Source: Nitrospirota bacterium
GTDB lineage: Bacteria; Nitrospirota; Nitrospiria; Nitrospirales; Nitrospiraceae
Assembly: GCA_026387665.1 (NCBI GenBank)
Contig: JAPLLG010000013.1
Coordinates: forward strand, 310,001 to 374,000
Reading direction: 5' to 3'
Length of the DNA stretch: 64,000 nucleotides
Below, in pieces: positions 43,582 through 51,790 of the stretch (position 1 is the first letter of the stretch; each line of letters begins with the position of its first letter). The notes below the pieces were generated by a model, which saw only the letters and a list, made by a program, of their open reading frames with translations, searched no databases and was not told the DNA's origin. Made by a program: the position numbers and the translations under genes.

Positions 43582-44853
43582 TTACGGAGCTGGGTAGAAC
43601 GCCCGCGTGATTTCTGTCGTGTTGAAGAGCATGGTGTTGAGGCGGGTATAGGCTGCGTGGCCGAAGTAGTGGTCGCGCACGTTGGTTGACCCGGTGGAGT
43701 CTTTGTAGTCTACGAGCATGCCCAGCCCCTCGCTCGGGATGCGGACGGCGCGGCGGGCACATTCGAGCCAGCGTTCGAATCCGTCGAAGGGTTCGACGAT
43801 TTCCCACACGGCTTTATTGGCGGTTTTCGCCGCTTCGGTCTCCGGCACGGCATCGCTGCCTGCCACGGCCATCTCCTGGACATAGTCTCCGCCCCAGGCA
43901 ATCGGCATTTCCATCGTGATCTGTGGCAATTCCATCTTCGCGAGCCAGGTCTTGCCATCGGTCCTAAGATTTCGATGGTTGACGATATGCAGCAGCTTGC
44001 CCAATCCTGACAGGTCCCACCCGTAACGGACTGGCATGCCGAAGGTGACGACGTCCAGCGTCGCTCCATTCAGGAGGGTGCCCTCCGACAGGAAGGGAGC
44101 GATCCGTTGGATGGTCGCGGCGATGTCCGGTCGATTGGTTTGAGCAGTGAAAGCCGAAAGGAGATCGAACAGTCTCGCCCTGCTGCTGGATGCGGATGCA
44201 CATAAGAGGTTCGAGACGAGGGCGAGGACGAGGCCTGCTTGTCCATGGGCCTGTACGAGGATTCGGTCTCCCTGGCCCAACTTGTGGGTTTCGGTCCAGT
44301 CGCGTAGCCGTCCGAGCAGTGAGATGGCAGCAAGAGCACGGCCCAGATGATGGTGTTCGCAGGACCAGAGTTCGCGGAGGCAATGGATCGGACGGTCCAG
44401 GCCCTTGTTGAGGGACTGTTTCATCTGCTCCACGTAAGCATTGGTGAAATTGCCTGCATCCCCGATCTGCTCATCGAGTAGCCGCTTCGTGGCGTCATCG
44501 TTCGGGAGCGGTGGCTTTAGGCCTCCCGGCAGAGAGGAGATGCCATTGCTGCCGTCGCGCAGCAGAGCCAGGAGGGCATCGAGTCCCGCCACGCCGCGTG
44601 AGTAGCCTCGTTTGAGCCCTCCCAGGTCATCCAGTCGCTGAGCCCCGAAGAGGTCGGTTCCCATGATGGAGCCATGCAGCAGGAGGATTAGGCGGACGCC
44701 CGCTTGCGACAGGCGCTTGCCGGCTGCGGCCATGGCCTCCTGTCCGGACGGCGATTCTTGCAGGGTTGCCAGGGTAGCCTCACGAATGGTGAGTCGTTCG
44801 CCGGGATTTTTCCGGGACATCTCGTCATGTTGGAAATTATTTTCGATCGGCAT
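43582..44853 (-). CDS. Large protein of unknown function, possibly alpha/beta-hydrolase-like
   Basis: A 423-residue protein without a signal peptide. It has LILLLHGSIMGTDLFG near residue 55, as in a hydrolase oxyanion loop, and RILVQAHGQAGLVLALVSN near residue 197, where an elbow with nucleophile Ser would be expected but Gln is found. Further on are VTFGMPVRYGWDL, LLHIVNHRN and DHYFGHAAYTRLN, which could hold other active-site residues. I do not recognise the family; a degenerate lipase-like fold is a guess. It follows the NTPase gene tail to tail, and could be unrelated. Confidence 0.55.
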   Translation of the reverse strand: MPIENNFQHDEMSRKNPGERLTIREATLATLQESPSGQEAMAAAGKRLSQAGVRLILLLHGSIMGTDLFGAQRLDDLGGLKRGYSRGVAGLDALLALLRDGSNGISSLPGGLKPPLPNDDATKRLLDEQIGDAGNFTNAYVEQMKQSLNKGLDRPIHCLRELWSCEHHHLGRALAAISLLGRLRDWTETHKLGQGDRILVQAHGQAGLVLALVSNLLCASASSSRARLFDLLSAFTAQTNRPDIAATIQRIAPFLSEGTLLNGATLDVVTFGMPVRYGWDLSGLGKLLHIVNHRNLRTDGKTWLAKMELPQITMEMPIAWGGDYVQEMAVAGSDAVPETEAAKTANKAVWEIVEPFDGFERWLECARRAVRIPSEGLGMLVDYKDSTGSTNVRDHYFGHAAYTRLNTMLFNTTEITRAFYPAP

Positions 44854-44900
44854 GGAGAGTTACATACCCGATGTTGGTCGTGGACTGCAACGTAAGATAA

Positions 44901-45024
44901 GCAGGATGCTGAAAAAGCCCGCCAGCATCGTTCTCGCTTCGCTCAGAGGCTCAACGTACCGCAAGGGTACGCCTCGCCTCTTCGCTCGCTGCGGCCTTGC
45001 TGACGGGTTTTTTGAGCATCCTGC
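44901..45024. repeat. Dispersed hairpin element, copy 7 (short form)
   Basis: A 124-bp copy from GCAGGATGCTGAAAAAG to TTTTTGAGCATCCTGC with a perfect outer 10-bp stem. It lies between the 423-residue gene and the small exported protein, both on the minus strand. Confidence 0.93.
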
Positions 45025-45133
45025 GAGGGACGGCTTATGAGAGGAGATTGCTTATTGACCGGCAGTGGGGCTGGGCAGGCTTCGGTTCTTGTGTCTCCTG
45101 CCATTTAAGGCGAGCAACAAGTACCTGCGTCGA

Positions 45134-45535
45134 TCATTTCTTCTTGCACGCAATCCTCCACCAGGTTTCCTGCACGCTGTCAGGGATAATAGGTGCCCAC
45201 TTGCCGGGGTCTGTGCTTGAGACGACGATGTCGCCCTTACCCATCAGTCCTGCGTACCAAAAGGATGCTACTAGTCGGTGCTTCTCATCACGACAGTCAA
45301 ACTCAAGTCGCACCTTCTTTGATCGAAACGGCCTTCCATTGTTTGCCGAAGCCTGTGAAGCCGCAAAGTTCTGTAATACCCACATCTTTGCCACATGTCC
45401 TGCGCGTCGTATTGTGCCACGGTCCACATAGTGGGTGAGGATGCCGTCCGCATTTCCCCCGCTCTGCGTCCATTCTGCCCATGCGTCGCTAGTCATCAAT
45501 AATACACACAGAGTGATTAGGATAAATCGAGTCAT
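45134..45535 (-). CDS. Surface-adhesin protein E-like exported protein
   Basis: A 133-residue protein with signal peptide ending DAWAEWTQ. The mature part fits the small beta-rich Adhesin_E fold: YVDRGTIRRAGHVAKMWVLQNF, SKKVRLEFDCRDEKHRLVASFWYAGLMGKGDIV, and a final WWRIACKKK with the second Cys to make a disulfide. Members are periplasmic or surface proteins, often of unknown function. Single gene between a repeat and an empty gap. Confidence 0.8.
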   Translation of the reverse strand: MTRFILITLCVLLMTSDAWAEWTQSGGNADGILTHYVDRGTIRRAGHVAKMWVLQNFAASQASANNGRPFRSKKVRLEFDCRDEKHRLVASFWYAGLMGKGDIVVSSTDPGKWAPIIPDSVQETWWRIACKKK

Positions 45536-45745
45536 CGGAACGACCTCCTGGACTGATTACGGTAGGGCGACTGTCGCTTGATTTGTCGCTTTTTTCAAGA
45601 CGAAAATGTTCGCGCGCTGGGCTTTGCGTGGAAGGTGCGACGGGTGACGGTGATGGTCTCGGTTGCAGAGTGCGTAGGCGCTAAACGGTTTACCGCATTG
45701 TTGCTGCAGCGTTCGTGCGAGTTGCGCCGTTAGAGGAGAGCTTGT

Positions 45746-46321
45746 TTATCGAACGGCTGTCGGGGTGGATTCCTGATGGTCTGCGGCTGGTTTGGGCTGG
45801 ATCTGGCTCTTGAGCATGACGGCGGTGGCCGTGCAGATTTTTTTCTCTTCGTCCATCTGGCGGTCCACGATTTTCACACCTTGAAGATATTCCTGGACGA
45901 TTTCTTCCCTGGTGAGTTCGATGTCCTGTTCCGCTTCTCGGCCGGTCCTCTCGCGAATCCGGTCGATCATATGTTCCTTGACCATCACACGGATTTGTTT
46001 CGCGAGATCTGTTCTGGCTGAGAGTTCCGAGACCCGCTGGCAAACCATTCTGCCTTTATTCAGATCTCCCTGGCCTTTCCCGATGAGGTACTGGTCCGCG
46101 TCATAGCGGCCAGCGCTTTCTGTGACAGTAGCCCTGGCGCCTGCCTGCTCGTGTGTCTTGCCGCCTTGCTCAATCTGCTGCAGCTGTTGGAATGACCGCT
46201 CAGCCTGTTGGCTGACCGGAGGCGCAAGGCCCGGCTCAGCCGATGTGGCCAGTCCTGTCCAGGAACAGATTAGGGCAACCAGGCCACAACAGACGGATTT
46301 GAAAGCCACTCGATTATTCAT
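45746..46321 (-). CDS. Exported helical protein of unknown function
   Basis: A 191-residue protein with a signal segment (VCCGLVALICSWTGLATSA). The mature part is strongly helical and charged: QQAERSFQQLQQIEQGG, YDADQYLIGKGQGDLNKG, TDLAKQIRVMVKEHMIDRIRERTG and DIELTREEIVQEYLQGVKIVDRQ. The stretch resembles LPP20-like lipoprotein modules, as in the 163-1338 gene, but that is tentative. It lies immediately downstream of the coiled-coil protein gene (three bases), so they are cotranscribed. Confidence 0.6.
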   Translation of the reverse strand: MNNRVAFKSVCCGLVALICSWTGLATSAEPGLAPPVSQQAERSFQQLQQIEQGGKTHEQAGARATVTESAGRYDADQYLIGKGQGDLNKGRMVCQRVSELSARTDLAKQIRVMVKEHMIDRIRERTGREAEQDIELTREEIVQEYLQGVKIVDRQMDEEKKICTATAVMLKSQIQPKPAADHQESTPTAVR

Positions 46322-46324
46322 GCG

Positions 46325-47446
46325 CTATCGTTCCCTTCCTCTGCCATTTCTAGGACCGCTCCCTCTGCCACTGTTCTGCCCGCTGCTGTCCCTCGTGCGA
46401 GGCGCCATCTGATGCGGGGCCCGCGGGATCTGGTGCAGCGCCGGCGGATAGGCGTGGTTGCCAGTCGGGGGAAGCCGCCTGGTGATTGGAGGCTGTCCTG
46501 CTTGCGACTGGCGTTGCATCGATTGCTGATGTGCCGGCGCAGCTTTATAGGTAATTTCGTTCAACCGTAACAGGCCCCGTTGCGATCCAGCCTGATGGGG
46601 CACGAGCTGGTAGCTTGGCATGGTCGATGGCCTCATGCCCGGCGCCGGGGGAGCGGGCGGTTGTGGCGGCGACGATGGCTGTTTCGCGGTCATGACTTGC
46701 TGGGCTGCCTGGACATGCCGGCTCGCGGGATAGAGACTCCGCGCCAGGTTCAGGAGCGCCTGGGTCTGGGCCAGCCCTGTTCCGGGAGAAACGGGCGGCG
46801 CAGCGAGGGCCCAATCGGTCCAGGCCTGCGAGACCATGGCGTTCGACTGAGTCTGATTCAAGATGTCCTGGCGTTGCTGGGCTGCTTGTTGTGTCTGCTC
46901 TGCGGTCGAGGCCTTGGCCAGGGCCTGATTCGCCGCGTCGAGGTTTTGCTGGAGTTGATCGTTTTCCTGCCGCAGGGCGAGGAGTTGGTGTTTGGCGTCC
47001 TCGTTCTCCCGCAAGGCCTTGATGGCATGGCTCACTTCGTCCGTATCGATTTGGGCGACCAGATAGGTTTTAACCACGATGGCGTCGCCATCGAGCTGTA
47101 GATCCGTGTTTTGCTCCAGGACCAGGACCAAGCCGGCTGTATAGGTGCGAATTTCGTCTTTCGTCACATCCATGTTGTTCACGACGGTGACGCTTTCGAG
47201 ATAGACGGCGACTTCTTCCAGGGCCTGCTGTTTGGCCGCTTCGGTAGCCAGGCGGATGGCGTCTTCTCTGGTGTCGCGGTCTCCCATCCGGTGCTCACCC
47301 TGCGCAGTCACAACCCGGATCTCCGCCCTCGTTACGGGCGGCCAGAGGAACAGGATGAGTAAGAGGGCGAAGAGGCTCAGGGAGGGTGGTGCAATGTGAG
47401 GCAGCGCCCAGCGAGCTGGCGCCTGCGGAGCACAGATATCCGGCAT
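46325..47446 (-). CDS. Exported coiled-coil protein with LPP20/FlgT-like N-terminal module
   Basis: A 373-residue protein; the ATG at 47446 starts a signal segment (SLSLFALLLILFLWPPVTRA), while the open frame extends to 47590 without support. The first mature module (EIRVVTAQGEHRMGD, TREDAIRLATEAAKQQALEEVAVYLESVTVV) resembles LPP20/FlgT-like domains. A Gln-rich coiled coil follows at about 160-230 (LLALRQENDQLQQNLDAANQ), then a Pro/Gln/Arg-rich unstructured C-terminal region. Function unknown. Operon with the preceding exported helical protein. Confidence 0.65.
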   Translation of the reverse strand: MPDICAPQAPARWALPHIAPPSLSLFALLLILFLWPPVTRAEIRVVTAQGEHRMGDRDTREDAIRLATEAAKQQALEEVAVYLESVTVVNNMDVTKDEIRTYTAGLVLVLEQNTDLQLDGDAIVVKTYLVAQIDTDEVSHAIKALRENEDAKHQLLALRQENDQLQQNLDAANQALAKASTAEQTQQAAQQRQDILNQTQSNAMVSQAWTDWALAAPPVSPGTGLAQTQALLNLARSLYPASRHVQAAQQVMTAKQPSSPPQPPAPPAPGMRPSTMPSYQLVPHQAGSQRGLLRLNEITYKAAPAHQQSMQRQSQAGQPPITRRLPPTGNHAYPPALHQIPRAPHQMAPRTRDSSGQNSGRGSGPRNGRGRER

Positions 47447-47674
47447 TTCCCTCACCTTCCTAGATTGGGACTGAGGCCTCAGGGGCCGGCTCTTTGCCAG
47501 CCGCGAGGCCATTATAAGCATAGCACCGACATCGACTCTTGACCATTCTGCCGGGAGGCATCCCCGGCCGCATGAACCCTGGTGAATCATGCCTGCGGGG
47601 CCCCTGCCTCCCTTGCCTTGGCGGAAAACGCCATGATAGCTTAAGCGTCCCCTTGGAATAGAAAGGACTGGTCT

Positions 47675-48697
47675 GTGGATATGTTACGTCGCCTCAATCG
47701 CGGATGGTCGTTTCGAATACTTGCCACATCGTGTTTTTCTCTTGGTTTGTTGCTTCAGCATGGCGCGGCGGTGGCTGCTCCATCGGTGGCGGCCGCTCCT
47801 GCTTCAACGGTTCAGACTGAGCATGTGATTCTTTTCGTCCTGGAAGGGTTTAGCCAGGGCTCCCTGAAGGGCGGCACGATGCCGACCCTCAGCCGGTTGG
47901 TGAAGGACGGGTCTGTCACCTGGTCTGCCACGGCGGTGAAGCCGGCCTTGCGGCTCCCGACGATGGCGTCGTTGATTACGGGGATGCCGGTCGAAAAGCA
48001 CGGCATTACCTGGAACGTCTTTGAATTCAGCCGTGGCTATCCACGCGCCCCGAGCGTGTTCGACTATCTCGACTTGAGCGGGGGACGCGACAGCGCGATT
48101 TTCCTCATGGACGAATCTCTCTATCAGCTGGCGAGACCGGAGCCCTACACCGACTATCAGATGTGCGGGCCTCTGAAGCCTGAATGCAGCACGGACCGCA
48201 TCGTGTCCTACATCCGTCAATATTTCAAGAAAGCGACCAGCGGGCATGGTTACGGCCATGCCATCCCTGCCTTGCCGCATTTCCTGGTCGTGCATCTTCC
48301 TGAGGCTGGTCGCGCCGGTGCGGCTCATGGCTGGACCTCGAAGGAGTATCGCGACGCCCTGCGCTCGGTGGATAAGGCGATCAACTCCGTATTGGATCTC
48401 TATAAAGAAAAGGGGCTGATCAAAGGGACGACCCTGTTCGTGACCTCGCTCAGCGCTGAAGGCCGAGATCCGGGCCAGGACCAGGCTGACGCAGCGGTGC
48501 CGATGGTGCCTTGGATTGCCTCGGGGGTGGGGATCAAACATGGTTATGTGATCCACCAGCCTGTCTCAATTTTAGATACGGGCGCAACTGTGATGCGGAC
48601 GCTGGGGTTGCAGACCCATACAGAATGGGAAAGCCATGCCGTGGAAGAAATCTTCCAGGCTGACTTTGTCGCCGCCCCAAAAGTATCCCTGGAATAG
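47675..48697 (+). CDS. Alkaline-phosphatase-fold protein with degenerate active site
   Basis: A 340-residue exported protein starting at GTG with GAAAGGA upstream; the signal segment is ILATSCFSLGLLLQHGAAVAA. The sequence follows the type I phosphodiesterase/nucleotide pyrophosphatase pattern (HVILFVLEGFS, TMPTLSRLVKDG, LPTMASLITGMPVEKHGITWN). The positions of the metal and nucleophile residues are changed: Glu for the first Asp, Arg for the Thr nucleophile (PALRLPTM), and no DHG motif (VTSLSAEGRDP). It is probably a non-catalytic binding protein. First gene of the HEAT operon. Confidence 0.78.
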   Translation: MDMLRRLNRGWSFRILATSCFSLGLLLQHGAAVAAPSVAAAPASTVQTEHVILFVLEGFSQGSLKGGTMPTLSRLVKDGSVTWSATAVKPALRLPTMASLITGMPVEKHGITWNVFEFSRGYPRAPSVFDYLDLSGGRDSAIFLMDESLYQLARPEPYTDYQMCGPLKPECSTDRIVSYIRQYFKKATSGHGYGHAIPALPHFLVVHLPEAGRAGAAHGWTSKEYRDALRSVDKAINSVLDLYKEKGLIKGTTLFVTSLSAEGRDPGQDQADAAVPMVPWIASGVGIKHGYVIHQPVSILDTGATVMRTLGLQTHTEWESHAVEEIFQADFVAAPKVSLE

Positions 48698-48705
48698 GTC
48701 ACAGA

Positions 48706-49140
48706 ATGCAGAATGTGAAACGGTACATGATGGGTTGTCTGGTGGGAGGGTTGCTGGGCTCCGCGACGGTCCTGTCGGCAATCGCGGCCGGTCCTCCTGC
48801 TGCCTATACGCAGGAACATATCATCACCGTCGACGCCACGAAGATTAATCCTCAGACCTGGTGGTACGTGCCAGGCGTCACTCCGCCCATCCAGGCCTCG
48901 GACCCTGAGTCCATGGATGCCTATAGGACGACCGAGTCCCGCGCGCTCAAACTGAAGCCGGGCAAGTATAAGTTCATCAGCTTCACCTTCGATTTTCCCT
49001 TCACGGTAAATCTGGAGGGAAAGTTGGAAATTGCCCAGTCCCTCGACCAATGTGTGGAGGGGCGAGGGACTCAGACCTTAACCATCCGTTGCAGCCGGAC
49101 CTATCCGCACGGCGGCCAGCGCGATAACTACTATCCGTAG
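48706..49140 (+). CDS. Small exported protein of unknown function in the HEAT operon
   Basis: A 144-residue protein starting eight bases after the phosphatase-fold gene. The signal segment is YMMGCLVGGLLGSATVLSAIAA. The mature part begins EHIITVDATKINPQTWWYV and includes ALKLKPGKYKFISFTFDFPFTVNLEGKLEIAQSLDQC with a second Cys (RCSRTYPHGG). The beta pattern resembles a cupredoxin-like or Ig-like sandwich but no ligand set is seen. 13 bases separate it from the first HEAT gene. Confidence 0.68.
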   Translation: MQNVKRYMMGCLVGGLLGSATVLSAIAAGPPAAYTQEHIITVDATKINPQTWWYVPGVTPPIQASDPESMDAYRTTESRALKLKPGKYKFISFTFDFPFTVNLEGKLEIAQSLDQCVEGRGTQTLTIRCSRTYPHGGQRDNYYP

Positions 49141-49153
49141 AGGAGCGGCACCC

Positions 49154-50518
49154 ATGGCCCATGCGCTTGATGATCTCTTAGAAGCACTCGAGGATGCCGA
49201 CGATGCCACCCGCGAAGATGCGGCCAAGGCCCTCGCCGAACTCGCCGATCCCACCACCTTGGACGCGCTGGTTGGCGCCTGCGGGGACGAGTATTGGACC
49301 GTGCGAGCCCATGCGGGCCGTGGCGTGGCCAAGATCGGCGGGCCGAAAGCCGTGGAAGCGCTCATCGTTCTGTTCAACGACTCCACCATGGATGTGCGGA
49401 ACGATGCCGTCGAGGCTATGGCCTCGATGGGAGCCGTGACGGTCGATCGCCTGATCGCTGCATTGAAGGACGAGCGGTGGCGCGTTCGCGAACATGCCGC
49501 GAAAACCTGTGGCGAAATCAAAGACCCGAAAGCGGTCGAGGCTCTCATGCTCGTCTGTCGCGATCGCGATGGCGCCGTGAAGAGCGCGGCAGCAGAGGCG
49601 CTGGGCAAGATCCGCGATCCCAAAGCAATCCCGGCCCTGACCAAACTATTCCGCGACCCCTCGAAAACCGTGCGAGAAACGGCCGGGACTGCTCTCATCT
49701 CGATCGGCCAGCCTTCCGTCGATCCGCTGATGGAATGTCTCACGGATAAAGATTTTATCGTCCGGTGCCACGCAGCCCGCGCACTCGGCGGGATGACCAC
49801 CGACTATCAAATCGGCCGGACCTGGGTGCGGGACTCCAAGGTTGTCGACATTCTGATTGCCACGTTGAAAGATCCGGACCGGGCCGTTCGCGAAGATGCC
49901 ACGATCGCCCTGGGCCAGATCGGCGATCCACGGGCCATCGATGCGTTGATTGAAGCGATGAAGGACGGGGTCGTGAAGCGGCATGCCATTGCGTCGCTCG
50001 GCATGATCGGCGATCCTCGCGCCCTGCCTCCGGTGCTGGATGCGTTGAAGGGGAAGGGCATTCGCCAGGACGGAACCCCGACTCCCGGTTGCATCGTCAG
50101 CGAAGACGCCTTCATCAAGGAAGCGGCGGCGACGGCGCTGGGCCAGTTCCGCGATCCGCGCGTCATTCCCGATTTGATCATGCTGCTGAAGGACGGCGTC
50201 TTGCGTGAAAAGGCCAGCGCCGCTTTGGCGACCATCGGCGATACGGCCATCGAGCCGCTGATTGCCTTTTTGTATGACCCGAAAGCTTCTGAAGTGATTA
50301 AAGAAGGAGAGCGGGTGCTCTCTTACGCGTCGGTCCGACTCACGGCGAAAGATGCCCTGCGGCAATTGACGCTGGAGACGCTTGAGAAATTGGGCTGGAT
50401 GCCGGCGCCGGAAGACATCACTGTCAATTCGAGCGTGGTCGACAATGCCCGGGTGGACATGCCCCTCGGCGATACGGGCCGATTCGGCCCCTCTGGTGAT
50501 TTTGCCCAAAGAGGTTAG
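49154..50518 (+). CDS. HEAT-repeat protein 1
   Basis: A 454-residue soluble protein made almost wholly of HEAT/PBS-lyase-like repeats of about 31 residues, ten or more: for example DERWRVREHAAKTCGEIKDPKAVEALM, DGAVKSAAAEALGKIRDPKAIPAL and DPDRAVREDATIALGQIGDPRAIDALI. Repeats of this kind form protein-binding superhelices. The last 90 residues leave the repeat pattern and include MPAPEDITVNSSVVDNARVDMP. No enzyme motif. Binding partner unknown. GGAGCGG precedes the ATG. Confidence 0.9.
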   Translation: MAHALDDLLEALEDADDATREDAAKALAELADPTTLDALVGACGDEYWTVRAHAGRGVAKIGGPKAVEALIVLFNDSTMDVRNDAVEAMASMGAVTVDRLIAALKDERWRVREHAAKTCGEIKDPKAVEALMLVCRDRDGAVKSAAAEALGKIRDPKAIPALTKLFRDPSKTVRETAGTALISIGQPSVDPLMECLTDKDFIVRCHAARALGGMTTDYQIGRTWVRDSKVVDILIATLKDPDRAVREDATIALGQIGDPRAIDALIEAMKDGVVKRHAIASLGMIGDPRALPPVLDALKGKGIRQDGTPTPGCIVSEDAFIKEAAATALGQFRDPRVIPDLIMLLKDGVLREKASAALATIGDTAIEPLIAFLYDPKASEVIKEGERVLSYASVRLTAKDALRQLTLETLEKLGWMPAPEDITVNSSVVDNARVDMPLGDTGRFGPSGDFAQRG

Positions 50519-50547
50519 TAGGCTTCTGGGAAGCTATGGCGTGCCAC

Positions 50548-50672
50548 GCAGGATGCTCAAAAAAGGCCGTTCAGCAAGGCCGCAGGCGAGTCGAAACAGG
50601 AGGCGTACCCTCTGGGGTACGTTGAGGATTTCGATGAGCTGAGAACGAAGCTGGCGGACTTTTTCAGCATCC
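50548..50672. repeat. Dispersed hairpin element, copy 8 (short form, reverse orientation)
   Basis: A 125-bp copy from GCAGGATGCTCAAAAAAGG to CTTTTTCAGCATCC, lying between HEAT genes 1 and 2 within one operon. It leaves only 18 bases to the next ATG. Strong pairing could terminate or attenuate the downstream genes. Confidence 0.92.
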
Positions 50673-50690
50673 GTTGAATTGAGGTCGGGC

Positions 50691-51773
50691 ATGGCAGACG
50701 CAGTAGCCGAACAGATCGCGGCGCTCAAGGACGAAGATTGGGCGATTCGTGAAGAGGCCGCCACGATCCTGGGCACGCTTCGGGATCCGAGGGCGGTGGC
50801 GCCGCTGGTCTCTGTGTTGCGTGACGGTGATCGCGCGGTGCGCGATGCGGCGACCGGCGCCCTCTTGGCTATCGGAGAGCCGGCCGTGACGACGTTGGGG
50901 GCTTGCCTCTCCGATCCGGTGCTCACGGTTCAGGAGTTGGCCTCGTCGGTGTTGGCCGCCATTGCCGATGTGCGGGTGCTCGCGCCACTCATCAAGGCGC
51001 TGAAGAGTCCCGACTGGATCGTGCGGATGCATGCGGCCAAGGCGTTGGGTCGGATTCAAGATCCTGGATCGGTGGCGCCGCTGGTGCCGTTGTTACAGGA
51101 CAAGGTGAAGGCCGTGCGCGAGGAAACCTCGACGGCCCTTGCGGCGATCGGGGAGGCGGCCCTCTCGTCGTTGCTCGACGCGCTGACTCATACGGAATGG
51201 CTGGTGCGGCTGCATGCGGTCGAGGCTTTGGGGAAAACCAGGTCGCCGGAGGCGGTGGACCCTCTGCTATCGGTGCTCTTCAACGATCGGGACCGGGCAG
51301 TTCGCGAGGATGCAGTCCGCGCATTGGGTCAGATCGGGGATGTGCGAGCTATCGAGTTCCTCGTGACGGCGATGAAAACAACTGGGCTGCGGCCTCTGGC
51401 GGTTGAGGCGTTGGGCAAGATCGGTGATCGTTCTGCGGTGCCCATGTTGATTGCGGTCATCGAGCGAGTGGACCAACCGGAGGCCGCGCGCCCGATCGAT
51501 GGCTGTGGCGATCAGTGGGATGAAGAGATACTGACGATGGGCGCGGCAGTCAGGGCTTTGGGCGCGATCCAGGACGAAGCGGCCATCCCGTCGCTCATGA
51601 AGGCGCTTCGCTATACGGTGACGCGGGCGGAAGCAGCTGAGGCGCTGACCCGATTTGGAGGCGCCGTGATTGCGCCGTTGTTGGCGGTGCTGGCGCGCGA
51701 GTCGGATGACAATATTCTGTACCATGTCAAAGATACCCTGGCCAGAGTAGGCTGGCGGGCCGGGCGGGTGTAG
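50691..51773 (+). CDS. HEAT-repeat protein 2
   Basis: A 360-residue protein of HEAT/PBS-lyase repeats. The ATG at 50691 follows GAGGT; a TTG at 50679 is an alternative. Repeats include DEDWAIREEAATILGTLRDPRAV, SPDWIVRMHAAKALGRIQDPGSV and DRDRAVREDAVRALGQIGDVRAI. A helical C-terminal part (EAAIPSLMKALRYTVTRAEA) ends the protein. No catalytic residues. Similar to HEAT genes 1 and 4 in repeat sequence, so the group arose by duplication. Confidence 0.9.
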   Translation: MADAVAEQIAALKDEDWAIREEAATILGTLRDPRAVAPLVSVLRDGDRAVRDAATGALLAIGEPAVTTLGACLSDPVLTVQELASSVLAAIADVRVLAPLIKALKSPDWIVRMHAAKALGRIQDPGSVAPLVPLLQDKVKAVREETSTALAAIGEAALSSLLDALTHTEWLVRLHAVEALGKTRSPEAVDPLLSVLFNDRDRAVREDAVRALGQIGDVRAIEFLVTAMKTTGLRPLAVEALGKIGDRSAVPMLIAVIERVDQPEAARPIDGCGDQWDEEILTMGAAVRALGAIQDEAAIPSLMKALRYTVTRAEAAEALTRFGGAVIAPLLAVLARESDDNILYHVKDTLARVGWRAGRV

Positions 51774-51790
51774 CGGGCCGCAGAAACATT

